From Streptomyces sp. CB02414 (GTDB lineage Bacteria > Actinomycetota > Actinomycetes > Streptomycetales > Streptomycetaceae), in the NCBI RefSeq assembly GCF_001905385.1, contig NZ_LIPF01000007.1:372001-436000 (forward strand): a DNA stretch of 64,000 nucleotides. Direction: 5' to 3'. Position 1 is the stretch's first letter. Every line of letters starts with the position of its first letter. Positions 17,245 through 26,106 of the stretch are shown piece after piece. The notes beneath the pieces were generated by a model. It had not been told where the DNA came from and ran no database searches. It saw only the letters and a program-made list of their open reading frames with translations. The position numbers and the translations under genes are program-made.

Positions 17245-17742
17245 TCAGCGCGTCGGGTCCGCTGCCGGGCCGGGCGAGCCGAGTACGTCCCTCAGCCGGT
17301 CGCACACGCGCTCCACCTCCGCCGGGTCCGGGAGGCACCCGGCCTGCCCCATCGCTACTTGCAGCGCCGGTCCGAAGGCGTCGAAGCGGGTCATGTCCGC
17401 GCCGCCGACGGGCTGCACGACGAAGTGGATGTGGCCGGGCACTCCCCCGGCGTGCGACCACAGGCACACGTAGACCTGCTCCGGGGCCATCACCTCGGTG
17501 ACGGCGGCGCTGACCTGCTGCAGCAGCGGCCCCAGTTCGCCGGACTCCGCCGCGGTCAGGCCGGCGACGTGCACCACGTGCCGAACGGGCTTGACCACGA
17601 GGGTGCCCGGACCGAACGGCCCGACGCAGTGTTCCACCACCCATGCCCCGGTGTGCAGTACGGTGCCGCCCGGCAACGGGGCCTTCCCCGTCATCAGGTC
17701 GCACGCCAGGCAGTCGTCGTCCGCACCGGAATCCGTGACCAC
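17245..17742 (-). CDS. HIT family protein
   Basis: This 165-residue protein of the histidine triad superfamily has an N-terminal CLACDLMTGKAPLPGG (two Cys as in HIT zinc sites). Its catalytic region, GGVPGHIHFVVQP, matches H-phi-H-phi-x at the active site, with the third His replaced. It resembles GalT-like/HIT hydrolases of nucleotidyl-linked substrates. The altered triad may change activity. The GTG start has GGGGAG at 4-5 bp. Confidence 0.82.
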   Translation of the reverse strand: MVTDSGADDDCLACDLMTGKAPLPGGTVLHTGAWVVEHCVGPFGPGTLVVKPVRHVVHVAGLTAAESGELGPLLQQVSAAVTEVMAPEQVYVCLWSHAGGVPGHIHFVVQPVGGADMTRFDAFGPALQVAMGQAGCLPDPAEVERVCDRLRDVLGSPGPAADPTR

Positions 17743-17799
17743 GCAACTCCCCTCCCCGCTCCACCGGACAGGCCGACAACGCTATCCCCTCCCCGCGCA

Positions 17800-17841
17800 T
17801 TGACATGGACGCGCCCTGGCGGGAGGCTGAGAGCGCTCTCA
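17800..17841 (+). promoter_or_regulatory. GH64 promoter with a LacI-type operator
   Basis: TTGACA at 17800-17805 fits a -35 box. TGAGAGCGCTCTCA (17828-17841) is a perfect 14-bp palindrome placed over or just after the expected -10. It differs from the CebR box TGGGAGCGCTCCCA by one symmetric base pair per half, so a LacI-family sugar regulator probably controls the gene. Confidence 0.65.
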
Positions 17842-17888
17842 AGTTCGGTACGGACCAATCTCCCCCCACACCCGCACGGAGGTCGAGA

Positions 17889-19085
17889 GTGCTCTCCAGC
17901 CTCAAACACCGTCTGCTCGCCGTGGTCTCGGCCGCGGGCCTGGCCGGTGCCCTGCTCGCGTTCGGCGGCTCGCCACCCGCCGACGCGGCCGTGCCCGCCA
18001 CCATCCCCTTGAAGATCACCAACAACTCCGGCCGCGGCGAACCGGTCCACATCTACAACCTGGGCACCTCGCTGACGACCGGTCAGCAGGGCTGGGCCGA
18101 CGCGAACGGCACCTTCCACGCCTGGCCCGCCGGCGGCAATCCCCCCACCCCCGCACCGGACGCGTCCATCCCCGGACCCGCCGCCGGACAGACCAAGACG
18201 ATCCGCGTCCCCAAGCTGTCGGGGCGCATCTACTTCTCGTACGGCCAGAAGCTCGACTTCCGCCTCACCACGGGCGGCCTGGTGCAGCCGGCGGTCCAGA
18301 ACCCGAACGACCCCAACCGCGACATCCTGTTCAACTGGTCCGAGTACACACTCAACGACTCCGGACTGTGGCTGAACAGCACGCAGGTCGACATGTTCTC
18401 CGCGCCCTACACCGTCGGCGTGCAGCGCGCCGACGGCGGAGTGAGCAGCGCGGGCCGGCTGAAGGCCGGCGGCTACAGCGGCGTGTTCGACGCGCTGCGG
18501 GCACAGCCCGGCTGGGGCGGGCTGATCCAGACCCGGTCCGACGGCACCGTCCTGCGGGCGCTGGCGCCGCTGTACGGCGTGGAGACCGGGGCGCTGCCCG
18601 CGTCGGTCATGGACGACTACATCAACCGGGTCTGGCAGAAGTACACGACGAGCACCCTCACCGTCACCCCGTTCGCCGACCGGCCCGGCACGAAGTACTA
18701 CGGGCGCGTCTCGGGCGGCGTCATGCACTTCACCGACGGCTCCGGTGCGGTCGTGACGAGCTTCCAGAAGCCGGACGCCTCCAGCGTCTTCGGCTGCCAC
18801 AGGCTCCTGGACGCCCCGAACGACCAGGTGCGCGGGCCGATCTCCCGCACCCTGTGCGCCGGTTTCAACCGCTCGACGCTGCTGAGCAACCCGAACCAGC
18901 CCGACCCCTCGGCGGACGGCTTCTACCAGGACTCGGTGACCAACCACTACGCGCGGGTCATCCACGACCACATGGCCGACGGGAGGGCGTACGCCTTCGC
19001 CTTCGACGACGTCGGCCACCACGAGTCGCTGGTGCACGACGGCAACCCGGTCGAGGCCCGGCTGACGCTCGACCCTCTCGACTGA
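17889..19085 (+). CDS. secreted glycoside hydrolase family 64 (beta-1,3-glucanase)
   Basis: This 398-residue enzyme is of the laminaripentaose-producing beta-1,3-glucanase type. A signal peptide of about 35 residues ends in ADAA. The GH64 body follows, with IPLKITNNSGRGEPVHIYNLG at its start (read in two overlapping parts), GRIYFSYGQKLDF, FNWSEYTLN and AFAFDDVGHHESLVHDG near the C-terminus. The whole mature protein is one GH64 module with no carbohydrate-binding domain. GTG 17889 follows GGAGG at 6 bp. An upstream ATG at 17813 would put the start inside the operator. It acts on fungal or algal beta-1,3-glucan outside the cell. Confidence 0.92.
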   Translation: MLSSLKHRLLAVVSAAGLAGALLAFGGSPPADAAVPATIPLKITNNSGRGEPVHIYNLGTSLTTGQQGWADANGTFHAWPAGGNPPTPAPDASIPGPAAGQTKTIRVPKLSGRIYFSYGQKLDFRLTTGGLVQPAVQNPNDPNRDILFNWSEYTLNDSGLWLNSTQVDMFSAPYTVGVQRADGGVSSAGRLKAGGYSGVFDALRAQPGWGGLIQTRSDGTVLRALAPLYGVETGALPASVMDDYINRVWQKYTTSTLTVTPFADRPGTKYYGRVSGGVMHFTDGSGAVVTSFQKPDASSVFGCHRLLDAPNDQVRGPISRTLCAGFNRSTLLSNPNQPDPSADGFYQDSVTNHYARVIHDHMADGRAYAFAFDDVGHHESLVHDGNPVEARLTLDPLD

Positions 19086-19100
19086 CCCGGCCGGAAGGCG

Positions 19101-19142
19101 CCCGCCCCCGGCCCCGCGCATCGGCGCGGGGGCGGGGGCGGG
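19101..19142. terminator. bidirectional terminator between GH64 and GH1 genes
   Basis: A 19-bp stem with one mismatch: the left arm at 19101-19119 begins CCCGCCCCCG and the right arm at 19124-19142 ends GGGGGCGGG. The loop is 4 nt. It sits between two convergent genes. Confidence 0.75.
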
Positions 19143-19196
19143 CTCTTGGTGCGGCACCGCGCGGGGCGGCGGATGGCGGTGCCGCACCGGGTCCGG

Positions 19197-20639
19197 TCAG
19201 GCGCCGGGCAGCACGCCGGTGCGGGCGACCTCGGAGTACCAGCGGGCGCTCGCCTTGGGGATGCGGGTGCCGGTCGGGTAGTCCACGTAGACGGCGCCGA
19301 AGCGCTTGCCGTAGCCGTGCGCCCACTCGAAGTTGTCCAGCAGCGACCACAGGAAGTAGCCGCGCACGTCCGCGCCGTCCACGACGGCCCGGTGCACGGC
19401 GGCCAGGTGGTCGCGCACGTAGGCGATCCGGGCGGGGTCGTTGACCTGGCCCGCCGGGTCGGCGTAGTCGTCGAAGGCCGCGCCGTTCTCGGTGATGACC
19501 AGCGGAAGCCCGGGGAAGTCGGACGCGAGCCGGCGCAGCAGGTCGTACAGGCCGGTCGGGTCGACGGCCCAGCCCATGGCCGTGGTGTCGCCCGGCGGCT
19601 GGTGGAAGGCGACCCGGTCGGCGCCCGGCCAGGGGCTGTGCGGGCTGTTGCCGTGCCCGTCGGAGGTGTGCGCGCCGCTGCCGTCCGCCTCGGAGACGAC
19701 GGTGGGCGTGTAGTAGTTGACGCCGAGGAAGTCCAGCGGCTGCCGGATCTGCTCCAGGTCGCCGTCGCGCACGAAGGACCAGTCGGTGAGCGCGGCGGTG
19801 TCCTTGAGCAGGTCCTCCGGATAGGCGCCCTGGAGCATCGGTCCGGTGAAGACCCGGTTGGCGAGCGCGTCGATCCGGCGGGCCGCGTCGGCGTCGCCGT
19901 CGCTGCCGGTCAGCGGGCGGACGTGGTGGATGTTGAGGGTGACCGAACACTGGGCGTCCGCGCGGACGCGCTCGCGCAGCGCCTGTACGGCCAAGCCGTG
20001 GGCCAGGTTGAGGTGGTGGGCGGCGCGCAGGGCGGCGACCGGGTCGGTGCGTCCGGGCGCGTGCACGCCGGAGCCGTAGCCGAGGAAGGCGCTGCACCAG
20101 GGCTCGTTGAGGGTGGTCCAGGTCTTCACCCGGTCACCGAGGGCGTCCGCGGCGAGGGCCGCGTACTCGGCGAACCGCTCGGCCGTCGCGCGCTCGGGCC
20201 AGCCCCCGGCGTCCTCCAGTTCCTGCGGCAGGTCCCAGTGGTAGAGGGTGGCGACGGGCTGGATGCCCTTGTCCAGCAGTTCGTCGACGAGGCGCCGGTA
20301 GAAGTCCAGACCCTTCTGTACGGCGGGGCCGCGGCCGGTGGGCTGGATGCGGGGCCAGGCGAGGGAGAAGCGGTAGGCACCGAGGCCGAGTTCGGCCATC
20401 AGGGCGACGTCCTCGCGCCAGCGGTGGTAGTGGTCGGTGGCGGTGTCGCCGGTGTCGCCGTTGCGGACCCGGCCGGGGGTGCGGGCGTACGTGTCCCAGA
20501 TGGACGGGGTGCGGCCGTCCTCGGTGGCGGCCCCCTCGATCTGGTAGGAGGCGGTCGCGGAGCCCCAGACGAAGCCCTTGGGGAAGGTGAGGGCGGCGTC
20601 CGGGGCGGCGGACGCGGGCTGCTGTGCGGCGGTGGCCAC
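19197..20639 (-). CDS. GH1 beta-glucosidase
   Basis: This 480-residue cytosolic enzyme splits cello-oligosaccharides or other beta-glucosides to glucose. The acid/base Glu179 is in TLNEP and the nucleophile Glu384 is in VITENG. The family start LTFPKGFVWGSATASYQIEG and the end YFLWSLLDNFEWAHGYGKRFG are both present. It is the last gene of an ABC operon with a divergent CebR-like regulator, matching the cebEFG-bglC arrangement. By that homology it would be bglC-like, but a paralogue cannot be excluded. The GTG start has AAAGGA upstream. Confidence 0.93.
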   Translation of the reverse strand: MATAAQQPASAAPDAALTFPKGFVWGSATASYQIEGAATEDGRTPSIWDTYARTPGRVRNGDTGDTATDHYHRWREDVALMAELGLGAYRFSLAWPRIQPTGRGPAVQKGLDFYRRLVDELLDKGIQPVATLYHWDLPQELEDAGGWPERATAERFAEYAALAADALGDRVKTWTTLNEPWCSAFLGYGSGVHAPGRTDPVAALRAAHHLNLAHGLAVQALRERVRADAQCSVTLNIHHVRPLTGSDGDADAARRIDALANRVFTGPMLQGAYPEDLLKDTAALTDWSFVRDGDLEQIRQPLDFLGVNYYTPTVVSEADGSGAHTSDGHGNSPHSPWPGADRVAFHQPPGDTTAMGWAVDPTGLYDLLRRLASDFPGLPLVITENGAAFDDYADPAGQVNDPARIAYVRDHLAAVHRAVVDGADVRGYFLWSLLDNFEWAHGYGKRFGAVYVDYPTGTRIPKASARWYSEVARTGVLPGA

Positions 20640-20690
20640 GTGAGTCCTTTCGGGGTGAAGGGTGGGGTGGGGTGGGGGTGCGCGGGCCGG

Positions 20691-21614
20691 TCAGCCCTTG
20701 ACGGCGCCCGCCATGATGCCGCTGACGATCTGCCGGCCGAAGACGATGAACATCACCAGCAGGGGCAGCGTGCCGAGCAGCGCGCCCGCCATGATCAGCG
20801 ACTGGTCGCGGACGTACCCCGCGCTGAGCTGGGTGAGGGCGACGGGGACCGTCGGGTTGGTCATGTCGAGCACCACGAAGGGCCAGAAGAAGTCGTTCCA
20901 CGCGTGCACGAACGTGATCATGAACAGGACCGACATGGCGGGCCTCGCGACGGGCAGCACGATGCTCCAGAAGATGCGCAGCGAGTGCGCGCCGTCCACG
21001 CGTCCGGCCTCGACGAGTTCGTCCGGCAGCGCCTCCGACAGGTACTGGCGCATGAAGAAGACACCGACCGCGCTGACCAGGGTGGGGAAGATGACGGCGG
21101 GCAGCTGCTGCGACCAGCCCAGCTCGGCCATCATCATGAACAGCGGTACGACGGCGAGCTGCGGCGGCACCATCATGGTGCCGATCACCAGCATCAGCAG
21201 GAGGTTGCGGCCCTTGAAGCGCAGTTTGGCGAAGGCGAATCCGGCCAGGGTCGCGAACAGCACCGTGGACAGGGCGATCACCCCGGCCACGATGAGGCTG
21301 TTGACCATGGCCTTGCCCATCGCGGCCTCGTCCCAGGCCCGGGCGAGGTTGCTGAACAGGTTCGGTCCGGGCAGGAACGGCGGCGGCGTCTGGCTGACCC
21401 GGGTGTTGTCGGTGGAGGCGGCCACCATGGTCCAGTACAGCGGAAAGATCGACAGTACCGCCATGATGGCGAGCAGGACGTAGGCGAGCGGGCCGGCGTG
21501 GTGCTGGCGGCCGGCGCGCTGGCGCAGCAGCCGGCGGCCGCCGCGGCCGGCCGGCCGCCCGGCGGGGGTCCGGTCCGGAGCGTCCGTCCGGGCCGGGAGG
21601 CTTTGGGTGGTCAT
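20691..21614 (-). CDS. sugar ABC transporter permease, CebG-like
   Basis: A 307-residue inner-membrane permease of the MalG type. It has six helices and the EAA loop ELVEAGRVDGAHSLRIFWSIVLP (read as EAGRVDGA plus FWSIVLP). The N-terminal 40 residues are Arg/Gly-rich and probably cytoplasmic. It pairs with the permease encoded 12 bp upstream. No ATPase is in the operon. In Streptomyces a shared ATPase, MsiK, energises such importers, and it must be encoded elsewhere. Confidence 0.9.
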   Translation of the reverse strand: MTTQSLPARTDAPDRTPAGRPAGRGGRRLLRQRAGRQHHAGPLAYVLLAIMAVLSIFPLYWTMVAASTDNTRVSQTPPPFLPGPNLFSNLARAWDEAAMGKAMVNSLIVAGVIALSTVLFATLAGFAFAKLRFKGRNLLLMLVIGTMMVPPQLAVVPLFMMMAELGWSQQLPAVIFPTLVSAVGVFFMRQYLSEALPDELVEAGRVDGAHSLRIFWSIVLPVARPAMSVLFMITFVHAWNDFFWPFVVLDMTNPTVPVALTQLSAGYVRDQSLIMAGALLGTLPLLVMFIVFGRQIVSGIMAGAVKG

Positions 21615-21626
21615 GGCGACTCCAGG

Positions 21627-22613
21627 TCAGGACGTGCGGGAGCGCAGGCGCTTGATCAGACGCTGCGCCACGAAGGCGAGGACGAGCAGCATGAACATCG
21701 CCCAGGCGACGGTCGCCGAGCGGCCCATCTGGTAGTTCTTCCAGCCCTCCTCGTACAGCAGCAGGCCGAGCGTCTGGTACTGGTTGTCCGCGCCGCCGGT
21801 GATGCCGTTGGGGCCCTGGCCGAAGATCAGCGGCTCGCCGAACAGCTGGGTGGCGCCGATCGTGGAGAGCACGATGGTGAAGACGATGGTGGAGCGGATG
21901 CCGGGGATGGTGACGTGGATGAACTGCTGCCACCGGGAGGCGCCGTCGAGGGAGGCGGCCTCGTAGCGGTCGGCGGGGATGGCCTGCATGGCGGCCAGGT
22001 AGAGCAGCGCGTTGTAGCCCGTCCAGCGCCAGATGACGATGGTGGAGATCGCGACCTGGGCGGGCCACTTGTCGGCCTCCCAGTTCACCGGGTCGATCCC
22101 GACGGTTCCCAGCGCCCAGTTGATCATGCCGAAGTCGCGTTCGAAGATCATGGTGAACACGAGGGCGGCCGCGGCGACGGACGTGGCGTAGGGCACGAGC
22201 GAGGCGACGCGGAAGAACAGTGAGGCGCGCATCCGGTAGTTGAGCAGGTGGGCCAGGCCCAGCGCCATCATCAGCTGCGGCACCGTGGAGATGACGCCGA
22301 TGGTGACGGTGTTCCGCAGCGCGTTCCAGAACCGTGAGTCGCCCCAGAGTTCGACGTAGTTGTCGAACGCCACCCACTCCATGACGTCGAGGGTGGCCAG
22401 TTCCACGTCGTGCAGGGAGATCCACGAGGTGTAGACGAGGGGGTAGAAGCTGAACGCCGCGAAGACGACGAAGAACGGCGCGACGAAGGCGTACGGGGCG
22501 CCCTTGACGTCGAGCCGGTGCATCAGTGCGCCGCGTCGCCGGGCGGTGCCCGCGGCGCCCGTCCTGCCGGGCGGCTCCTCGCCGGTCCGGGTCTTGGTGG
22601 TGGAGGTGGCCAC
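21627..22613 (-). CDS. sugar ABC transporter permease, CebF-like
   Basis: A 328-residue permease of the MalF type with six helices after a 35-residue basic N-terminus. The coupling loop is YEAASLDGASRWQQFIHVTIP. I chose the GTG at 22613, with AGGAAGGAA just upstream, rather than an earlier in-frame start. With the next gene it forms the membrane channel of the cello-oligosaccharide importer. Confidence 0.9.
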   Translation of the reverse strand: MATSTTKTRTGEEPPGRTGAAGTARRRGALMHRLDVKGAPYAFVAPFFVVFAAFSFYPLVYTSWISLHDVELATLDVMEWVAFDNYVELWGDSRFWNALRNTVTIGVISTVPQLMMALGLAHLLNYRMRASLFFRVASLVPYATSVAAAALVFTMIFERDFGMINWALGTVGIDPVNWEADKWPAQVAISTIVIWRWTGYNALLYLAAMQAIPADRYEAASLDGASRWQQFIHVTIPGIRSTIVFTIVLSTIGATQLFGEPLIFGQGPNGITGGADNQYQTLGLLLYEEGWKNYQMGRSATVAWAMFMLLVLAFVAQRLIKRLRSRTS

Positions 22614-22719
22614 CGGACTTCCTTCCTGAGAGCGGAAAGCGGATGTGCGGGCCGGGTCACGGGCCCGCCGCCGGCCTGGCGGCGGGCCCGGACGGCCGCG
22701 GGAGTCAGCGGTCGGCGGG

Positions 22720-24027
22720 TCAGCCGACCGCCTTCTCGATGCGCTCCGCGGTGGTCTTCCACGCCTCGTCACGCGAGTCGCCCTGCTCGATCAGGGTCAG
22801 GCCCTGGGAGAAGAGGTCCTTGATCGTGCCGTCCTTGCGGCCGAGGACCTGCTTGTCGGGTATCTCCTGGGCGGCGGCGCCGAAGATCTGGCCGATCGGC
22901 GCGTCGCTGAAGTACTCCGACTTGGCGTTCTTGACGTCGGGGGACTGCAGCGCCTGCTCGGAGGAGGGGATGTTGCCGATCTCCTTGAAGATGTGTGCCT
23001 GCTGCTCGGGCGCGGTCAGCCAGGCGACGAGCTTCTTGGCCTCCTCCTTGACCGGGCTCTGCTCGATCACGCCGAGGAAGGAGCCGCCCCAGTTGGCGCC
23101 CTTCGGGGCCCGGGCGACGTCCCACTTGCCCTTGTTGGCCTCGCCGGCCTTCTCGCTGATGTGGCTGAGCATCCACGCCGGGCACACGGCCGTGGCGAAC
23201 GTGCCGTTGGCCAGGCCGGGGTCCCAGCCCGGCTGGAACTGGCGGAGCTTGGCGGTGAGCCCTTCCTCACCCGCGTCGGCGGCGAGGTTCCACGCCTCCT
23301 TGACGGCCGGGTTGGTTTCGTGGATCAGGTCGCCCTGCTCGTTGTAGTACTGCTCGGGGTAGCCGTAGACCATGGCGTTGAACAGGCCGCTGGCCGCGTC
23401 CATGTAGGCCACGTCGTCGCCCTTGAAGTTCTTCTTGAAGGTACGGCCGACCTCGACGTACTTCTTCCAGTCGCCCGCCCACAGCTGGGCGACCTCCTCG
23501 CGGTCGGTGGGCAGGCCGGCCTGCTCGAAGTAGTCCTTGCGGTAGCAGACGGCCATCGGTCCGATGTCGGTGCCCAGGCCCAGCACCTTGCCGTCCTCGG
23601 TGCTGATCTGCGACTCCTTCCAGGGCAGGAAGTGGTCGGTGCCCGTCATCTTGGAGAAGTCGGCGAACTTGTCCGCCTGCGTCTCGGTGATCTCCTTGGC
23701 GCGGCCGATCTCGATGCCCTGGATGTCCTTCAGGCCGTTGCCGGCGGCGAGCCTGGTCTGCAGCGCGGTGTAGTACGTCTGCTCGTCACCGGCGATCTCG
23801 GCCTGGATGTCGACGTCCGGGTTCTCCTTCTCGTACTTCTCCAGGAGGCCCGTCTCCTTGATGCCCATCACCCCGTACAGACCCATGGTGATGACGGTCT
23901 TGCCGTCCTTCTTGCCGCCGCCGGTGACCGAGTCGTCACCGCTGCTGCATCCGACGACGAGTGTCAGCGCGCCGACGGCCGCGACCGCCGCCACCGCCCT
24001 CGTGCGCAACGAACCGAGACTGCCCAT
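22720..24027 (-). CDS. sugar ABC transporter solute-binding lipoprotein, CebE-like
   Basis: A 435-residue lipoprotein with a basic N-terminus, a hydrophobic stretch and the lipobox LVVGC at residues 23-27 (Cys27 is lipidated). The rest is an extracellular-sugar-binding fold of the family 1/COG1653 type, with ITMGLYGVMGIKETGLLEKY at the start of the mature part. ATG 24027 follows AGGAGG at 6 bp. The first gene of the operon, it is under CebR-type operators, so cellobiose or cellotriose is the likely ligand. Confidence 0.9.
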   Translation of the reverse strand: MGSLGSLRTRAVAAVAAVGALTLVVGCSSGDDSVTGGGKKDGKTVITMGLYGVMGIKETGLLEKYEKENPDVDIQAEIAGDEQTYYTALQTRLAAGNGLKDIQGIEIGRAKEITETQADKFADFSKMTGTDHFLPWKESQISTEDGKVLGLGTDIGPMAVCYRKDYFEQAGLPTDREEVAQLWAGDWKKYVEVGRTFKKNFKGDDVAYMDAASGLFNAMVYGYPEQYYNEQGDLIHETNPAVKEAWNLAADAGEEGLTAKLRQFQPGWDPGLANGTFATAVCPAWMLSHISEKAGEANKGKWDVARAPKGANWGGSFLGVIEQSPVKEEAKKLVAWLTAPEQQAHIFKEIGNIPSSEQALQSPDVKNAKSEYFSDAPIGQIFGAAAQEIPDKQVLGRKDGTIKDLFSQGLTLIEQGDSRDEAWKTTAERIEKAVG

Positions 24028-24062
24028 GGATCTCCTCCTAGCGATGGCGCTCACACATGAGG

Positions 24063-24130
24063 TGGGAACGTGCCCAATCTGGTGGGCACGTTCCCACCCG
24101 GCGCAGTGAAGACTCGTGGGAGCGCGCCCA
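24063..24130. promoter_or_regulatory. three CebR-type operators and the cebE-like promoter
   Basis: TGGGAACGTGCCCA (24063-24076) and TGGGCACGTTCCCA (24083-24096) are reverse complements of each other. TGGGAGCGCGCCCA (24117-24130) is one step from the CebR consensus TGGGAGCGCTCCCA. A minus-strand TTGACA at 24138-24133 is the likely -35, which puts the third operator between -35 and -10. The layout fits LacI-type repression by the adjacent regulator. Confidence 0.75.
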
Positions 24131-24287
24131 TCTGTCAATGACTTGAACGCAAGTTGCCCGTAAGTCCGAGGTCCCGCGTTCGTTTCCCGGTCCCCGAAGT
24201 CGCTGCGCACACGGCGGCGTCTGCAAGAATTGCCGCAGGTCACCTCCGCGGCAGGCATCGCCGCCGCGGCCGCCGAGGGGGGAGTAC

Positions 24288-25301
24288 ATGACCTCAGACC
24301 GCCGTCCCACGATCAAAACGGTCGCCGCCCGTGCCGGCGTGGGCCGCACCACCGTCTCCCGGGTCGTCAACGGCTCGGATCTCGTCAGCGCCGACGCACG
24401 GGCCCGCGTGCTCGCGGCCATCAAGGAACTCAACTACGTCCCCAACTCGGTCGCGCGCGGCCTGGTCACCAACCGCACCGACGCCGTGGCCCTGGTGATC
24501 CCGGAGTCGGAGAGCAGGCTCGGTTCGGAGCCGTTCTTCGCCGCGCTGATCCGCGGTGTCAGCGGCGCGCTCGCCGACAGCCGGACCCAGTTGCAGCTGA
24601 TGCTCGTCCGAGACCAGGCGGAGCGGGACCAGTTGACCGAGTCGGTGGCGACCCGCCGCGTGGACGGCGTCCTCCTGGTCTCCGTGCACTCCGAGGACCG
24701 GTTGCCGGGCATGCTGGAGGAGATGGGCCTGCCCACCGTGCTGGCCGGCCGCCGGGACGCGGGCGAGCGGCTGAGCTACGTCAACTCCGACAACGCCGGG
24801 GGTGCCGCCGCGGCGGTCCGGCACCTGCTCGGCAGGGGCAGGCGGAGGATCGCCACGATCGCCGGGCCGCTGGACATGGACGTCGGCCGCAGCCGGCTGG
24901 CGGGCTGGCGGAGCGCGCACGAGGAAGCGGGGCTGCCCGCCGGGGAACTCCTGGTCGAGGCGGGTGACTTCACCGAGGAGGGCGGTCGGCGGGCCATGCG
25001 TTTGCTTCTTGAACGCGTCCCGGATCTGGACGCGGTCTTCGCCGCCTCCGACCTCATGGCGGTCGGTGCTCTGGCCGAACTCCGCGGGCGGGGCAGGCAG
25101 GTGCCCGGGGACGTCGCCGTCGTCGGGTTCGAGGACTCCGTCCTCGCCCGCCACACCGATCCGCCGCTCACGACGGTGCGTCAGCCGGTGGAGGAACTGG
25201 GCCGCACCATGGCCCGTATCCTCACCGACATCACGCGGCACGGCGCGCCCCGGCAGCAGACGACGCTTCCGACGGAGCTGGTGGTGCGCGAGTCGTCCTG
25301 A
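24288..25301 (+). CDS. LacI family transcriptional regulator, CebR-like
   Basis: A 337-residue repressor with an N-terminal LacI helix-turn-helix (RPTIKTVAARAGVGRTTVSR, residues 5-24, then VSADARARVLAAIKELNYVP). A sugar-binding core follows, with VALVIPESESRLGSEPFF, IATIAGPLDMDVGRSRLAGW and FAASDLMAVGALAEL. It looks close to the cellobiose-responsive CebR of Streptomyces. It is divergent from the binding-protein gene, with operators in between. GGGGGAG sits three bases from the ATG. A paralogous sugar regulator is the main alternative. Confidence 0.9.
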   Translation: MTSDRRPTIKTVAARAGVGRTTVSRVVNGSDLVSADARARVLAAIKELNYVPNSVARGLVTNRTDAVALVIPESESRLGSEPFFAALIRGVSGALADSRTQLQLMLVRDQAERDQLTESVATRRVDGVLLVSVHSEDRLPGMLEEMGLPTVLAGRRDAGERLSYVNSDNAGGAAAAVRHLLGRGRRRIATIAGPLDMDVGRSRLAGWRSAHEEAGLPAGELLVEAGDFTEEGGRRAMRLLLERVPDLDAVFAASDLMAVGALAELRGRGRQVPGDVAVVGFEDSVLARHTDPPLTTVRQPVEELGRTMARILTDITRHGAPRQQTTLPTELVVRESS

Positions 25302-25304
25302 CGC

Positions 25305-25988
25305 TCAGCCAAGCCGGTCGGCCAGATCCGCCAGGCCGTCGGCGTGCAGGTCGAAGCGGTCCGACGAGGCGGGCGGGTCGCCGACGGGTCGGGCGACGTA
25401 GGCGGTGCGCAGGCCGAGGGCCTGTGCGCCGCGCAGGTCCCAGGCGTGGGCGGCGACCATGAGGAGCCGGTTCGGCGGCCGGCCGGACGCCGTGACGGCC
25501 AGCCGGTACACCGCCGGATCCGGTTTGTAGCTGCGGGCGTCCTCGGCGGACAGCGCCTGGTGCCAGCGCAGTCCGGCGTGGGAGTTGAGCTGGAGCAGTG
25601 CGGTCCGGCCGGCGTTGGAGAGGCCGATCAGCGGGAACCGCTCGGCGAGCCGGGCGAGCCCCGGCACGGTGTCGGGCCATGGCGGGAGCCTGCGACTCGA
25701 CCGGGCCAGTTCCTCGACGGCGGCCGGATCGTGGACTCCGGCGGCGTCGGCGACGAGCTGGGCGGCCTCCAGATCGAGGACGTCGCTGGTGAGGTAGGGC
25801 CGGGCACCGTCGAGGACACGGCGCTGCTCCCGTTCGACGTGGCGCTGCCACAGTGCGAGCAGTTCCTCGACCCCGGCCTCGTCGAAGGACGGGGCCAGCG
25901 CACGGATTCCGGCGCGGATGCCGGCGGGTTCGTCGACGAGCGTGCCGAGCACGTCGAAGACGAGGGCGTCGATCTCCAGTGGTTTCAT
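25305..25988 (-). CDS. haloacid dehalogenase type II (HAD family)
   Basis: A 227-residue HAD hydrolase. Motif I is VFDVLGTLVDE with nucleophile Asp12, motif II is LIGLSNAGRT, and motif III Lys is in DARSYKPDPAVYRLAV. It carries the helical cap after residue 20. The length and the FDVxGTL-SYKP pattern fit (S)-2-haloacid dehalogenases, but many relatives are general phosphatases. It converges with the CebR-like gene and is unlikely to be part of that system. Confidence 0.85.
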   Translation of the reverse strand: MKPLEIDALVFDVLGTLVDEPAGIRAGIRALAPSFDEAGVEELLALWQRHVEREQRRVLDGARPYLTSDVLDLEAAQLVADAAGVHDPAAVEELARSSRRLPPWPDTVPGLARLAERFPLIGLSNAGRTALLQLNSHAGLRWHQALSAEDARSYKPDPAVYRLAVTASGRPPNRLLMVAAHAWDLRGAQALGLRTAYVARPVGDPPASSDRFDLHADGLADLADRLG

Positions 25989-26106
25989 GGCAGAGGGCTC
26001 CCGGTGGACTACGGGGGTGCGGCAGTGGCACTCATCCCAACATCGCGGGGAGCCGACCGGATTCCTGTGCGCGCCGATGGCGACCCGGCCGAAGTCCGCA
26101 GCACGG

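Noticed and set aside
19146..22223. 1025-codon open frame on the plus strand
   Set aside because: It lies opposite the GH1 and permease genes and its product is low-complexity. High GC content produces such frames on the strand opposite real genes.
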